A DNA stretch of 64,000 nucleotides from JAHEJJ01 sp965212205. GTDB taxonomy: Bacteria; Bacteroidota; Bacteroidia; Flavobacteriales; Flavobacteriaceae. Where the stretch lies: contig CBDBUX010000001.1 of assembly GCA_965212205.1 (NCBI GenBank), forward strand, positions 496,001 to 560,000. Direction: 5' to 3'. A model generated the notes under the pieces. It did no database searches. It worked only from the letters and a program-made list of their open reading frames with translations, and was not told the DNA's origin. The translations under genes were made by a program, and so were the position numbers. Shown here one piece after another: positions 47,585 through 56,730 of the stretch (positions are counted from its first letter, which is position 1; every line of letters starts with the position of its first letter).

Positions 47585-49251
47585 CAGTTCTCGATCTTTA
47601 TATTATTCCCATTAAGCCCGTAGGGAAGCTTTTTTGAAGATAACGCGAGCTTAAAATATGTTGGAACCAAGCTATCTGTATGCGGCAATTCAAATATCAT
47701 GGGTATAGAATCACCGGTTTTAAGCAACGCTATTCCCTCTCCTGCAATCCTGACGTTCAAAGCCATCGTATCTTTTACCTGTCCATATTCATTGAGATAT
47801 GCCAGGCCAAATTTAAGTTTCGATAATTCGATTTCTGTAGCAGTGGGATTGTACAGATAAAAACGTCGCTCTGGCAAAATATCTATGGCCGTCTTGTTGT
47901 CGTACAGGCAACGCAATTTTCTGAATGATTCGAAATCTGGTATTGTTATGCCATACCAAAATGAACCGGGAGAAGTCTCTATCTCAAAATCACGTTCATC
48001 CAAAAACCTGGAAACATAAAATACGGCGGTCTGCTGTAATTTTTCCTCGGAACGGTCAATGCTGTACTGATTATGCCTGTATTTAATACTGTTGAGTGCG
48101 TAAGCGAACTTTCCCGAATAGAATTGATACATAGAAGCCAGTCTATAAGAATCTTCGAATACCACCGACTTTTCTCCGGCCCGCTCGCTAAGTTTTTGTA
48201 CCCAGGCCCTATTCCCGTGACTTTCGTAATGGATAGGAAACAAAGGTGCATAGGCCAGACCTACACGTAGAAATAGCAAAATCACACCGGTCGCTATGCC
48301 CATGCGTACTAGCCACCGCCTGGTATTTTTGTCGATGAGCATCGTTCTGAAGGCAATTATGAGCATTGGGATGCATATAACAATGAGCCACTGTGTTTGA
48401 ATTCGTCGGTTAAAACTGGAAACAAAGAAGAACAGGATAAATCCATAGGACAGAAATAGCAAGGCCTTGGTAAACAAGTCCTTAGACCGGGCTCTAAAGA
48501 GTGAACGATAGAACCAAGGGAAGCTTAGTCCGAATAGAATGATTAGGTTGATAAAAAACCCAAGTGTAAAATCACCAAATTCATAAGCTCGGTTTGGTCG
48601 CTCATACATATGATACCGGAGCGATACAAAATCGTACTCATAGAGCCATAAAAGATGCGGGCTGTAAAAGGCCAGCGAAGCCACCACGGCGATCCATGCA
48701 TATTTATTTCCAGCTAGTTTTATATTAGAAAAGAATACAAACAGGATAATCAACAAGGCGTGATATTTGCTGTACATCATTAATGCCATGCTTAGCCCAA
48801 GTAAGAGTCCTATTACCACACCGGGGCGGTCTAAAAACCTCTTATACAACCATAAGAAGAGCGTTAAAAAAAAGAGCAGAGGCGTGTCGGGAAGCATAAA
48901 AAATCCATAAGCATTTAAGAGAGTGACCGAAAAAACGAGAATAAAAAATTCGGGGATGTATTCTTTCTTTTTTGGATGCTCAACCAAATCCCACAACAAA
49001 AAATAATTGGCCACAGACATCAAACAACTAATTAATCTGACACCCAGTTCACCTTCTGAAAAAAGACCTCCCATCTTTATAAGAAGGGCTACCATTGGTG
49101 GATGATCAAAATACCCCCATGCCAATTCATTGGAATAATACCAGTAATATGCCTCGTCGTATATGAGGGCTGTAAAATATGCCTGAAAAAGATTGAGAAG
49201 GAGGATTAGGCCCGCGAGTAAATAGAAAATTCTTGGTTGTCTGAATATCAT
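47584..49251 (-). CDS. GT39 / PMT_2-type membrane glycosyltransferase
   Basis: A 555-residue protein with about a dozen membrane helices. The first periplasmic loop carries 'YDEAYYWYYSNELAWGYFDH' (about residues 31-50) with the catalytic acidic residues of GT-C enzymes, and 'DTPLLFFLTLFLWLYKRF' follows. The C-terminal 150 residues form a soluble periplasmic domain. Relatives (ArnT, PMT) transfer sugars from polyprenyl-phosphate donors. The polyprenol-phosphate glycosyltransferase gene next door (49379) could supply that donor. ATG 49251 is chosen. Confidence 0.87.
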   Translation of the reverse strand: MIFRQPRIFYLLAGLILLLNLFQAYFTALIYDEAYYWYYSNELAWGYFDHPPMVALLIKMGGLFSEGELGVRLISCLMSVANYFLLWDLVEHPKKKEYIPEFFILVFSVTLLNAYGFFMLPDTPLLFFLTLFLWLYKRFLDRPGVVIGLLLGLSMALMMYSKYHALLIILFVFFSNIKLAGNKYAWIAVVASLAFYSPHLLWLYEYDFVSLRYHMYERPNRAYEFGDFTLGFFINLIILFGLSFPWFYRSLFRARSKDLFTKALLFLSYGFILFFFVSSFNRRIQTQWLIVICIPMLIIAFRTMLIDKNTRRWLVRMGIATGVILLFLRVGLAYAPLFPIHYESHGNRAWVQKLSERAGEKSVVFEDSYRLASMYQFYSGKFAYALNSIKYRHNQYSIDRSEEKLQQTAVFYVSRFLDERDFEIETSPGSFWYGITIPDFESFRKLRCLYDNKTAIDILPERRFYLYNPTATEIELSKLKFGLAYLNEYGQVKDTMALNVRIAGEGIALLKTGDSIPMIFELPHTDSLVPTYFKLALSSKKLPYGLNGNNIKIEN

Positions 49252-49356
49252 TCCTGATGATAAATACACATCAAAATTACAAATATTACCCATTAACAGT
49301 TGGTCATCGGATATTATAAATTCATTTTATGGTGCAGACCGGTCATGCTAAAGTCG

Positions 49357-49364
49357 TATTTTTG
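49357..49364 (+). promoter_or_regulatory. -7 box (TATTTTTG) of the polyprenol-phosphate glycosyltransferase gene
   Basis: TAnnTTTG match 15 bases before the ATG, giving a very short leader. Confidence 0.5.
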
Positions 49365-49378
49365 ACAAAAATTTTTTT

Positions 49379-50107
49379 ATGTCAGACAGCCTGGTCATAA
49401 TTCCCACTTACAATGAGCTGGAGAATATTGAAGCTATCATCACGGCTGTTATAAAGCTCAAAAAGCAATTTGACATATTGGTGGTTGATGATAATTCTCC
49501 GGATGGTACTCAGAAGGTAGTCCGGTCTATGATAGACCGCCATAAAGGTCGCTTATTTCTTGAAGTAAGGAAAGATAAAGCTGGCCTTGGCACCGCCTAT
49601 ATCCATGGATTTAAATGGGCGCTCGAACGCGAATATGAATTTATCTTCGAAATGGATGCCGACTTCTCCCACAGACCGGCCGATTTGCTGAGATTACATC
49701 GTGCTTGTCTAAATGGAGCCGACGTAGCCATCGGGTCGCGCTATAAACGCGGGGTCAATGTGGTGAATTGGCCACTGTATCGTGTACTGCTCTCCTATGG
49801 GGCTTCTTTTTATGTAAAGTTGATCACCGGAATGAGGATCCATGACCCTACGGCAGGATTTGTTTGTTATCGCCGCCGGGTTTTGGAGGAGATCAAACTG
49901 GACGCTGTTAAATTCATAGGATATGCGTTTCAAATCGAAATGAAATTCAGGGCTTACCTCAAGAAATTTAAAATTGAAGAGATCTCGATCATATTTGTAG
50001 ATCGTGAGAAGGGGAAATCGAAGATGAATACATCGATCGTCCGGGAGGCAATTTTTGGCGTCATCAGTTTGAAGTTCAGAAGTATTTTTAAAAAGGGAGA
50101 TTTCTAG
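49379..50107 (+). CDS. Polyprenol-phosphate mannosyltransferase-like GT2 enzyme
   Basis: A 242-residue GT2 enzyme of the dolichol-phosphate mannose synthase type. It shows 'VIIPTYNELENIEAIITAV' (about residues 5-23), 'ILVVDDNSPDGT' (about 34-45), the DxD-type 'FIFEMDADFSHRP' (about 85-97) and 'GSRYKRGVNVVNWPLYR' (about 118-134). It lacks C-terminal membrane helices, like soluble Dpm1. It would build polyprenyl-phospho-mannose or a related donor on the inner-membrane face. The dihydroorotase gene starts 3 bases after it. Confidence 0.93.
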   Translation: MSDSLVIIPTYNELENIEAIITAVIKLKKQFDILVVDDNSPDGTQKVVRSMIDRHKGRLFLEVRKDKAGLGTAYIHGFKWALEREYEFIFEMDADFSHRPADLLRLHRACLNGADVAIGSRYKRGVNVVNWPLYRVLLSYGASFYVKLITGMRIHDPTAGFVCYRRRVLEEIKLDAVKFIGYAFQIEMKFRAYLKKFKIEEISIIFVDREKGKSKMNTSIVREAIFGVISLKFRSIFKKGDF

Positions 50108-50109
50108 CG

Positions 50110-51444
50110 ATGGGAACAAAGTTGATAAAGAATGCTAAACTCGTAAACGAGAATCAAATCATCGAGACAGATATCCTGATCGAAGGAGAAAGGATTGCCA
50201 GGATCGATGTCGATATCAGCTCTTCGAATGCTGAGGTATATGAGATGAAAGGTTCTTTTGTCATTCCGGGAATTATAGATGATCAGGTCCATTTTCGAGA
50301 ACCCGGGCTTACCCATAAGGCCGATTTGGCCTCCGAAAGCAGGGCGGCGCTTGCAGGTGGAATCACCTCATTTATGGAACAACCCAATACCGTACCTCAG
50401 ACAACATCTATTGAACGACTCGAAGAGAAATTTGAAATGGGCCGGAAGGCTTCATTTGCTAATTACTCTTTCCTTTTGGGCGGCACCAACGACAATCTGG
50501 AGGAAATTAAGCGGCTCGATAAAAAGGCATGTTCAGGAATAAAATTATTCCTGGGTTCTTCGACCGGGAATATGCTGGTGGACAACGAAGAGGTGATCGA
50601 ACGCATTTTTCGCAATACGGAATTGGTGATATCGGCACATTGTGAAGATGAATCGACCATCAAAAGGAATTTGGAAACCTACAAAGCAAAATATGGAGAT
50701 AACATCCCGATTAAGTATCACCCTTTGATCCGGAGTGCTGAAGCTTGCTATTTGTCTTCTTCCAGGGCGATTGAACTGGCAAAAAAAACAGGAGCCAGGC
50801 TTCATGTGTTTCATCTCTCTACAGAAAAGGAGACCCATTTATTTACAAACGAGATCCCACTGAAGCAGAAAAAGATCACAGGAGAAGTTTGCCTTCATCA
50901 CCTCTGGTTTAGCGATCTGGACTATGACGAGAAGGGCACCCTGATCAAATGGAACCCGGCGGTAAAATTAGAAAGCGATCGTGACGGCTTATGGGAAGCC
51001 CTCCTCGATGATCGCATCGATATAATAGCCACAGATCATGCTCCCCATACGCTGGAAGAAAAAATGCAACCCTATACCAAGGCACCTTCGGGAGGTCCTT
51101 TGGTACAACACGCACTACCGGCAATACTGGAAAAGTATTTAGACGGGATGATTAGTATAGAGAAAATAGTGACCAAAATGTGCCATAATCCTGCCATATT
51201 ATTCGACGTTGAAAACAGGGGGTTTGTGCGCGAGGGTTATTTTGCAGACCTGGTTGCTTTGACTGTCGGAGATCCCTGGCGCGTAGACCGCGATAATGTT
51301 CTTTATAAATGTGGCTGGTCGCCATTTGAGAATACAATGTTCAGATCTCGGGTAACCCACACTTTTATAAATGGACATCTCGGCTATGAACAGGGCAAGC
51401 TCTCGGACCGGAAAAATTCGATGCGATTGACATTTAACCGATAA
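50110..51444 (+). CDS. pyrC: Dihydroorotase (amidohydrolase superfamily)
   Basis: A 444-residue protein forming or opening the dihydroorotate ring in pyrimidine synthesis. Residues in order are 'IIDDQVHFREPGLTHKADL' (about 56-74), where the first metal His of the usual HxH is Gln, the carbamylated Lys in 'SGIKLFLGSSTGNM' (about 141-154), His in 'VISAHCEDE' and 'RLHVFHLSTEKET', and catalytic Asp in 'IIATDHAPHTLEEK' (about 306-319). It is cytosolic. It sits between the mannosyltransferase gene and the DUF4296 gene in one run. The His-to-Gln change is discussed in the findings. Confidence 0.92.
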   Translation: MGTKLIKNAKLVNENQIIETDILIEGERIARIDVDISSSNAEVYEMKGSFVIPGIIDDQVHFREPGLTHKADLASESRAALAGGITSFMEQPNTVPQTTSIERLEEKFEMGRKASFANYSFLLGGTNDNLEEIKRLDKKACSGIKLFLGSSTGNMLVDNEEVIERIFRNTELVISAHCEDESTIKRNLETYKAKYGDNIPIKYHPLIRSAEACYLSSSRAIELAKKTGARLHVFHLSTEKETHLFTNEIPLKQKKITGEVCLHHLWFSDLDYDEKGTLIKWNPAVKLESDRDGLWEALLDDRIDIIATDHAPHTLEEKMQPYTKAPSGGPLVQHALPAILEKYLDGMISIEKIVTKMCHNPAILFDVENRGFVREGYFADLVALTVGDPWRVDRDNVLYKCGWSPFENTMFRSRVTHTFINGHLGYEQGKLSDRKNSMRLTFNR

Positions 51445-51881
51445 TGATGAAAATTGTTTTAGTAGTACTATTGGCAACAGCCTTTTTCGGATGTAGTGAA
51501 AAGGTGATCGAACCACCTGAGAACCTGATTCCGGTAGATCAGATGACCGAGATATATTACGACCTGGCCATTATTAATGCGGCTAAGAAAATTAACCGTG
51601 GCCATTTAGATAATTACAACTTTGAAACCATGCCCTATATCTATAATAAATATGGGATCGACAGTATACAATTTGTCAGAAGCGATATTTATTATGCTTC
51701 AATTCCTTTGAAGTATGAGGCGATGTATAAAACAATCGAAGAAAGGCTGGAAGAGGAAAAAAGTGTTTTTGATGCCTCAAAAGAAAGACAGAGCGACAGC
51801 TTGCGCAAGGTAGCCAATGAGCAACGTGAGAACTTGAGAAAGAAAATGAACAAACCTAGGGAGCAGGATTCGATTCCCTAA
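51444..51881 (+). CDS. DUF4296 lipoprotein
   Basis: A 145-residue protein with signal peptide and lipobox 'ATAFFGC' (Cys about residue 17), then 'LIPVDQMTEIYYDLAIINAA' and 'YIYNKYGIDSIQFVRSDIYY', the DUF4296 pattern, and a highly charged helical tail ('LRKVANEQRENLRKKMNKP'). It begins at the last base of the dihydroorotase stop (TAATG), so it is translationally coupled. Its end overlaps the convergent epimerase gene by 26 bases. Function unknown; envelope location expected. Confidence 0.9.
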   Translation: MMKIVLVVLLATAFFGCSEKVIEPPENLIPVDQMTEIYYDLAIINAAKKINRGHLDNYNFETMPYIYNKYGIDSIQFVRSDIYYASIPLKYEAMYKTIEERLEEEKSVFDASKERQSDSLRKVANEQRENLRKKMNKPREQDSIP

Positions 51882-52869
51882 ACTTTTTCGCCGAAAATTC
51901 TATGCTCTTGAGCAATGGGCTATACTCGAAATTCAACGCAGTGCGGGCCTTTTCGGTATCATAGTAGTTTCTCTTCATCAACGATGCCACCTGGGCCTTG
52001 GTAAGTTTTCTTTTGCTGCCGCTAATAGAACTGCGCAACCAATCCAGGCGCCAGAATAGTTTTAACATCTCCTTCGGGATCTTTTTAGTAGGCGCCTTGC
52101 ACCCGAGTGCCAAAGCAATGGTTGAAAGAACCTCCTGATAGCTAAGATTGATTTCTACCGCAATAAATTGTTCATTTTCAATTTCAGATTCCATAAGTTG
52201 AACCATCATTCGAATTACATCACCAACGGCAACAAAGCCAGTGCCGCCTGGTGGGTAATACCTGGAGCCTTTTGCTGCAGCTCTGAACAGCATGCCACTG
52301 CCACTATTCCAGTTTCCCGGTCCGATGATCACCCCAGGATTTACAATAACTGCCGGTACACCTTCTTGGGTTCCCCGCCAGATTTCCATTTCCGCCAGAT
52401 GCTTGGTAAGGCTGTAGGGATTGCTATGGTTAGAATTCCATTCGGTTTCCTCATCGATGGCCGAGTCATCGGGGGTCTTACCTAAGGCTGCAATCGAACT
52501 TACATAACAGAGTTTTAGAACTTTGTGGGAGATACAAAGGTTTACCACATTTGCAGTACCGATTTCATTGGCGAGAACAAGTGCCTTAAAATCTCCGGGA
52601 TCAAAAGAGATCAAGGCTGCGCAGTGATAGACATGGGTTACACCCGAAAAGGCCTTCTCCAGAGCCGGGATATCGTTTAGGGTAGCTTCAAACCAGTTGA
52701 TTTGATCGAAATAAGCGTCGGCATCTTCGGTATAAAACCCAAATAGTTTACGAACGCCGTCCAGTTTGGTAAAATCGCGATAAATCGCCCTTACGGCTAA
52801 TCCCCTCGACACCAACTGATAGAGAAGATGGGAACCAACCAGCCCTGTTCCTCCGGTTACTAAGATCAT
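51856..52869 (-). CDS. NAD-dependent epimerase/dehydratase family protein
   Basis: A 337-residue extended short-chain dehydrogenase with Rossmann motif 'ILVTGGTGLVGSHLLYQL' (about residues 2-19), 'HVYHCAALISFDPGD', the catalytic YxxxK in 'NPYSLTKHLAEMEIW' and 'VIVNPGVIIGPGNW' (about 175-188). It resembles dihydroflavonol-reductase-like and nucleotide-sugar enzymes; the substrate is not clear. Cytosolic, single gene. Confidence 0.9.
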   Translation of the reverse strand: MILVTGGTGLVGSHLLYQLVSRGLAVRAIYRDFTKLDGVRKLFGFYTEDADAYFDQINWFEATLNDIPALEKAFSGVTHVYHCAALISFDPGDFKALVLANEIGTANVVNLCISHKVLKLCYVSSIAALGKTPDDSAIDEETEWNSNHSNPYSLTKHLAEMEIWRGTQEGVPAVIVNPGVIIGPGNWNSGSGMLFRAAAKGSRYYPPGGTGFVAVGDVIRMMVQLMESEIENEQFIAVEINLSYQEVLSTIALALGCKAPTKKIPKEMLKLFWRLDWLRSSISGSKRKLTKAQVASLMKRNYYDTEKARTALNFEYSPLLKSIEFSAKKFRESNPAP

Positions 52870-52934
52870 AATCCAAAAGTACTCAATTAGGTGGGATAAA
52901 CTGTTCCTGATAATCGTGCTTCAATCCTTTATTT

Positions 52935-52942
52935 TATATTTG
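52935..52942 (+). promoter_or_regulatory. -7 box (TATATTTG) of tyrS
   Basis: Perfect consensus 27 bases before the tyrS ATG; transcript start expected near 52949. Confidence 0.65.
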
Positions 52943-52968
52943 CAGCAATTATTGTAAAGCGAGCGAAC

Positions 52969-54267
52969 ATGGTCTCAAATTTTGTTGAAGAACTGAAGTG
53001 GCGCGGCATGTTACACGATATAATGCCAGGGGTTGAGGAGCATTTGTCAGGGGACATGCAGTCGGCCTACGTGGGGATAGATCCTACGGCAGATTCACTG
53101 CATATCGGTCATTTAGTGGGTGTTATGATGTTAAGGCATTTTCAGCTAGCAGGGCATCGCCCTATCGCTTTGATCGGTGGTGCTACAGGTATGATAGGTG
53201 ATCCTTCCGGAAGATCATCTGAGCGCAACCTGCTCGATGAAACTACGCTTCGACTGAATCAGGCTGCCATTCGGGAACAACTTTCGCGGTTTTTAGATTT
53301 TGACAGCGAAGCAGATAACGCTGCCCTTCTTGTAAACAATTACGATTGGATGAAAGACTATTCATTCCTGGATTTTATCAGGGATGTGGGCAAACATATT
53401 ACAGTGAACTATATGATGGCCAAAGACTCTGTAAAAAAAAGAGTTTCCTCTGATGCCAGCGAAGGTATGTCCTTTACAGAATTTACCTATCAATTGGTTC
53501 AAGGTTTCGACTTCCTTCATTTGTTCAGACATTTTCAATGCAGTTTACAAATGGGCGGGAGCGATCAATGGGGAAATATCACCACCGGTACAGAACTGAT
53601 ACGGCGAATAGACAGTGGTAAAGGTTTTGCACTTACCTGTCCGCTGATCACTAAGGCCGATGGCACCAAGTTTGGTAAAACCGCCGATGGGAATATCTGG
53701 CTTGACGCGCACCGGACCACTCCATATAAGTTCTATCAGTACTGGCTGAACACCTCAGATGAAGATGCTGAGAAGTATATAAAAATATTTACATTTCTTT
53801 CGCGTGAAGAAATCGAATCGCTGGTTGAAAAGCACAATGAGGCACCCCACCTTAGAACACTTCAAAAAGAATTGGCCAGGGAGCTTACCACCATGGTGCA
53901 TTCAGAGGAAGATTATCAGCGTGTTCTAAAGGCCAGCGATATACTTTTTGGGAAGTCGACCTCAGAAGCGATTAAAAGTCTGGATTCCGATACTTTCTTC
54001 GAGGTCTTTGAAGGTGTACCACAGGCACAGATTTCCAGGAAAGAGCTGGCAGACGGAATGGATATGATAGCAGCCCTGGCGGCAAAAACAGGATTTCTAG
54101 GTTCTAACGGCGAGGCCAGAAGGGAGCTCAAACAGCATTCTATCTCTGTGAATAAAGAGAAAGTTAGTGAAGACCGCCTGATTACTGAGGAAGACCTGAT
54201 CAATAATCAGTATATACTGTTACAAAGGGGCAAAAAGAATTATTATATTATGATTGTGGAGGATTGA
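52969..54267 (+). CDS. tyrS: Tyrosine-tRNA ligase
   Basis: A 432-residue class I synthetase of the TyrRS-S branch, with 'YVGIDPTADSLHIGHLVGVM' (about residues 35-54, HIGH motif), 'QMGGSDQWGNITTGTELIRR' (about 199-218), the KMSKS counterpart 'ADGTKFGKTADGNIWLD' (about 230-246) and a C-terminal S4-like RNA-binding domain (about 365-432). Single gene with its own promoter. Confidence 0.98.
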   Translation: MVSNFVEELKWRGMLHDIMPGVEEHLSGDMQSAYVGIDPTADSLHIGHLVGVMMLRHFQLAGHRPIALIGGATGMIGDPSGRSSERNLLDETTLRLNQAAIREQLSRFLDFDSEADNAALLVNNYDWMKDYSFLDFIRDVGKHITVNYMMAKDSVKKRVSSDASEGMSFTEFTYQLVQGFDFLHLFRHFQCSLQMGGSDQWGNITTGTELIRRIDSGKGFALTCPLITKADGTKFGKTADGNIWLDAHRTTPYKFYQYWLNTSDEDAEKYIKIFTFLSREEIESLVEKHNEAPHLRTLQKELARELTTMVHSEEDYQRVLKASDILFGKSTSEAIKSLDSDTFFEVFEGVPQAQISRKELADGMDMIAALAAKTGFLGSNGEARRELKQHSISVNKEKVSEDRLITEEDLINNQYILLQRGKKNYYIMIVED

Positions 54268-54306
54268 TAATTTTCGGCAAACTGCTGCAAACCACTACAT
54301 GATAAA

Positions 54307-55110
54307 ATGGCCGAAAGCTTCGGTCTGAAACGATCCGAGATGCAAGAATTAAACTTCGATATTATTACCACCTTAGTTATGGTGTCGGTGCTTTTTCTGA
54401 TCATCGTTATTCGGTATTTTATTTTTTCTGGTGCCTACTACTACACAACCTTTGTTCTTTTAAGGAAGCGATTACTTTCCCGGATCCTGGATACCAAACC
54501 TGTTAGTCCTAAACAGATCCGCACCGAGATATCCTATTCTGTTTTAAGCGCCGTGATCTTCGCAGTTTTTGGTATTGGCACCTACTGGTTATGGTATAAA
54601 GGATTTACAGCGGTCTACGAAGACCTGGGTTTATATCCACTATGGTATATTCCGCTGAGTGTTTTTATTGTGCTTTTTATACAGGACACCTATTATTATT
54701 GGGTGCATCGCTGGATGCATATACCAAAGGTTTATCGATATTTTCACAAGGTGCATCATAACAGTGTACAAACCTCGGTCTGGACATCTTTCTCTTTCCA
54801 CCCATTGGAGACCCTCTTACAGGCGGTTATTATCCCTTTGATTATTTTATGGTTGCCCTTGCACGTGTATGCCTTACTTGCCATTTTGATCATCATGACG
54901 ATTTCCGCAACTATAAATCATGCCGGCGTGGAAATATATCCAAAAGGCAAATACGGTAACTGGGTTGGAAATCTGATTATCGGGGCAACTCATCATGATG
55001 TACATCATCGGAAATTTCTATATAATTATGGCCTGTATTTTACCTTTTGGGATCGCCTGATGGGAACAGAACGAGAACCTTCCGGTAAAGGCAAAATACC
55101 TGCTTCCTGA
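54307..55110 (+). CDS. Sterol desaturase family membrane hydroxylase
   Basis: A 267-residue di-iron membrane enzyme with the histidine clusters 'YYWVHRWMH' (about residues 129-137), 'FHKVHHNSVQTS' (about 145-156) and 'THHDVHHRKF' (about 229-238), and helices at about 22-40, 75-97, 107-125 and 178-200. This is a separate branch from the FA2H-like gene at 2123. Members hydroxylate or desaturate carotenoids, sterols, alkylglycerols or sphingoid bases; the substrate is unknown here. It follows tyrS by 39 bases. Confidence 0.9.
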   Translation: MAESFGLKRSEMQELNFDIITTLVMVSVLFLIIVIRYFIFSGAYYYTTFVLLRKRLLSRILDTKPVSPKQIRTEISYSVLSAVIFAVFGIGTYWLWYKGFTAVYEDLGLYPLWYIPLSVFIVLFIQDTYYYWVHRWMHIPKVYRYFHKVHHNSVQTSVWTSFSFHPLETLLQAVIIPLIILWLPLHVYALLAILIIMTISATINHAGVEIYPKGKYGNWVGNLIIGATHHDVHHRKFLYNYGLYFTFWDRLMGTEREPSGKGKIPAS

Positions 55111-55170
55111 GGTTGCTGAGAGATCTTCAGGGCAGTGTTAAGAGGAGGCAATTAAGGTTTTGCAGATGAC

Positions 55171-56148
55171 TTATACCAGCATTAGATTACAACCTCGCAC
55201 ATCTGAATGATCGAATCTCCCCAATACTTCAAAACCACCACCAGGGTGAAGTTTGCCCAAATCCTGGGTAGCGATAAAAGAACAGGAATATAGATTTGCC
55301 AGATCAATGATGTTGATACCACCTGTATCGCCCTCCGAGAGAAATCCTGCTGGATCTTCGGTGTCTCTTATCAATATCCGCATCCAATTTGGGGAATGAA
55401 ATATTCCGGATCTCAGGGCATATGCCTGAGACAGCAATTCTGTCATGCCATATTCCGAATGAATATAGTCCAGATCCCAATTGTTCTTGAGATGTTCGTG
55501 CAATTCGGAACGTATCATCTCTTTACGACGCCCCTTCATACCGCCGGTTTCCATGACTATGGTATTGGTAAGCCTCATAGGATAACGACTAGCCAAATCG
55601 TACAGGGCAAATGAAACACCGAAGAGAAGAACCGGTTTATCTTCCTTATCAAGTTTTTCGAGTGTGCGTGCAAGAAGCTCATAATCGTTGAGGTAAAAAC
55701 CACTCTTAGGATGTCCGGTTTGTTTAATGAGCTCCTGAACCATATAGATTAATGAGGAGTCTTGTCGTTCCATATACGAAGGTAGCAGGGCTAGCAGGCA
55801 GTAATCGTCAACAGGGCCATAGAATTTCTGAAAACTGCCTAGAAAACTTCTGCGATAAACCTGCGGATCGACAACATGATGTGTACTTACCTGGCTTCCA
55901 GTAGTGCCACTGCTTTTAAAGCATAGCTCATGGATACTCGTCTTTGTTTTGATCTGCTTATTCCTGAACAATTCAACGGGAAGAAATGGGATGTCTTCTA
56001 ATCGATTCACCACGTCCGGATTTTTCCCAACATATTCGCAAAACTCCTTATATACAGGCGACTCATTAAATTGATATACAAAGACTTCGAGGCATTTAGA
56101 CTGGAATTCCTCTTCTGTACTGATCTCGAAAATCTGCTTGATCTCCAT
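55171..56148 (-). CDS. LuxE-like acyl-protein synthetase / adenylate-forming ligase
   Basis: A 325-residue protein with the adenylate-forming motif 'LCFKSSGTTGSQVSTHHVV' (about residues 75-93), 'HSEYGMTELLSQAYAL' (about 234-249) and 'LGKLHPGGGFEVLGRFDHSD' (about 298-317). This matches LuxE-type acyl-protein synthetases, which activate fatty acids and load them on a protein. There is no luxCDAB around it, so bioluminescence is not implied. In Bacteroidota single luxE-like genes are frequent and of uncertain role. Cytosolic. Confidence 0.88.
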   Translation of the reverse strand: MEIKQIFEISTEEEFQSKCLEVFVYQFNESPVYKEFCEYVGKNPDVVNRLEDIPFLPVELFRNKQIKTKTSIHELCFKSSGTTGSQVSTHHVVDPQVYRRSFLGSFQKFYGPVDDYCLLALLPSYMERQDSSLIYMVQELIKQTGHPKSGFYLNDYELLARTLEKLDKEDKPVLLFGVSFALYDLASRYPMRLTNTIVMETGGMKGRRKEMIRSELHEHLKNNWDLDYIHSEYGMTELLSQAYALRSGIFHSPNWMRILIRDTEDPAGFLSEGDTGGINIIDLANLYSCSFIATQDLGKLHPGGGFEVLGRFDHSDVRGCNLMLV

Positions 56149-56215
56149 TAGAGCCCAAATTTAGGAAATAAAAAAAGCCCCGAAAGGGCCTTAACTATCA
56201 ATACGATCTGAACTT

Positions 56216-56542
56216 CTATTTTACAACCAATTTTCGGGTCATCGATTTGTTATTCTCATCGACTTGAAGAAAATACACCCCGGGAACAAGTCTGGATATA
56301 TTCAATTGATTGGCAGAAATTCTATCTCGAAGCACAACCTTTCCGAAAATATCATATACAGTAATATCCTTACCCGAGTTATGTCCGGTAGTAACATATA
56401 CCACGTCCTGGAAAGCAGGATTGGGATAGAGATCGAACTCCATCGAATCCTTGGTGGCATTTGCGGTGGGTTGGTTAGGTTTTTCCTGTCCACTTAGAAC
56501 CAGGGAGAAGCCCATAAATAGGATCAAGTAGAGGTATTTCAT
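56216..56542 (-). CDS. Minimal type IX secretion cargo: signal peptide plus C-terminal sorting domain
   Basis: A 108-residue protein with a signal peptide ('YLILFMGFSLVLSGQE'), a linker of about 15 residues, and then a type A sorting domain ('FDLYPNPAFQDVVYVTTG' at about 36-53, 'LVPGVYFLQVDENNKSMTRK' at about 86-105, ending 'LVVK'). There is no passenger domain. Sorting by the type IX system would place it at the surface or outside. A weak hairpin with T run (about 56174-56195) follows on the minus strand. Confidence 0.88.
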   Translation of the reverse strand: MKYLYLILFMGFSLVLSGQEKPNQPTANATKDSMEFDLYPNPAFQDVVYVTTGHNSGKDITVYDIFGKVVLRDRISANQLNISRLVPGVYFLQVDENNKSMTRKLVVK

Positions 56543-56730
56543 GTAAATTGATTTGGGATCAACACAGTAAATATACCCTCAAATCACCGGGAGACACAAA
56601 TATTGTTGTCAATATTCAAATTTTGTAGGTAAAAAGACATACTTGTTCAGTTGGTCGATGAATTATGCACTTAATCGATGGAAAAATGAGAAAATCTGGA
56701 CATATTTAGTGAATGCCCGGCAGAAAAAAG

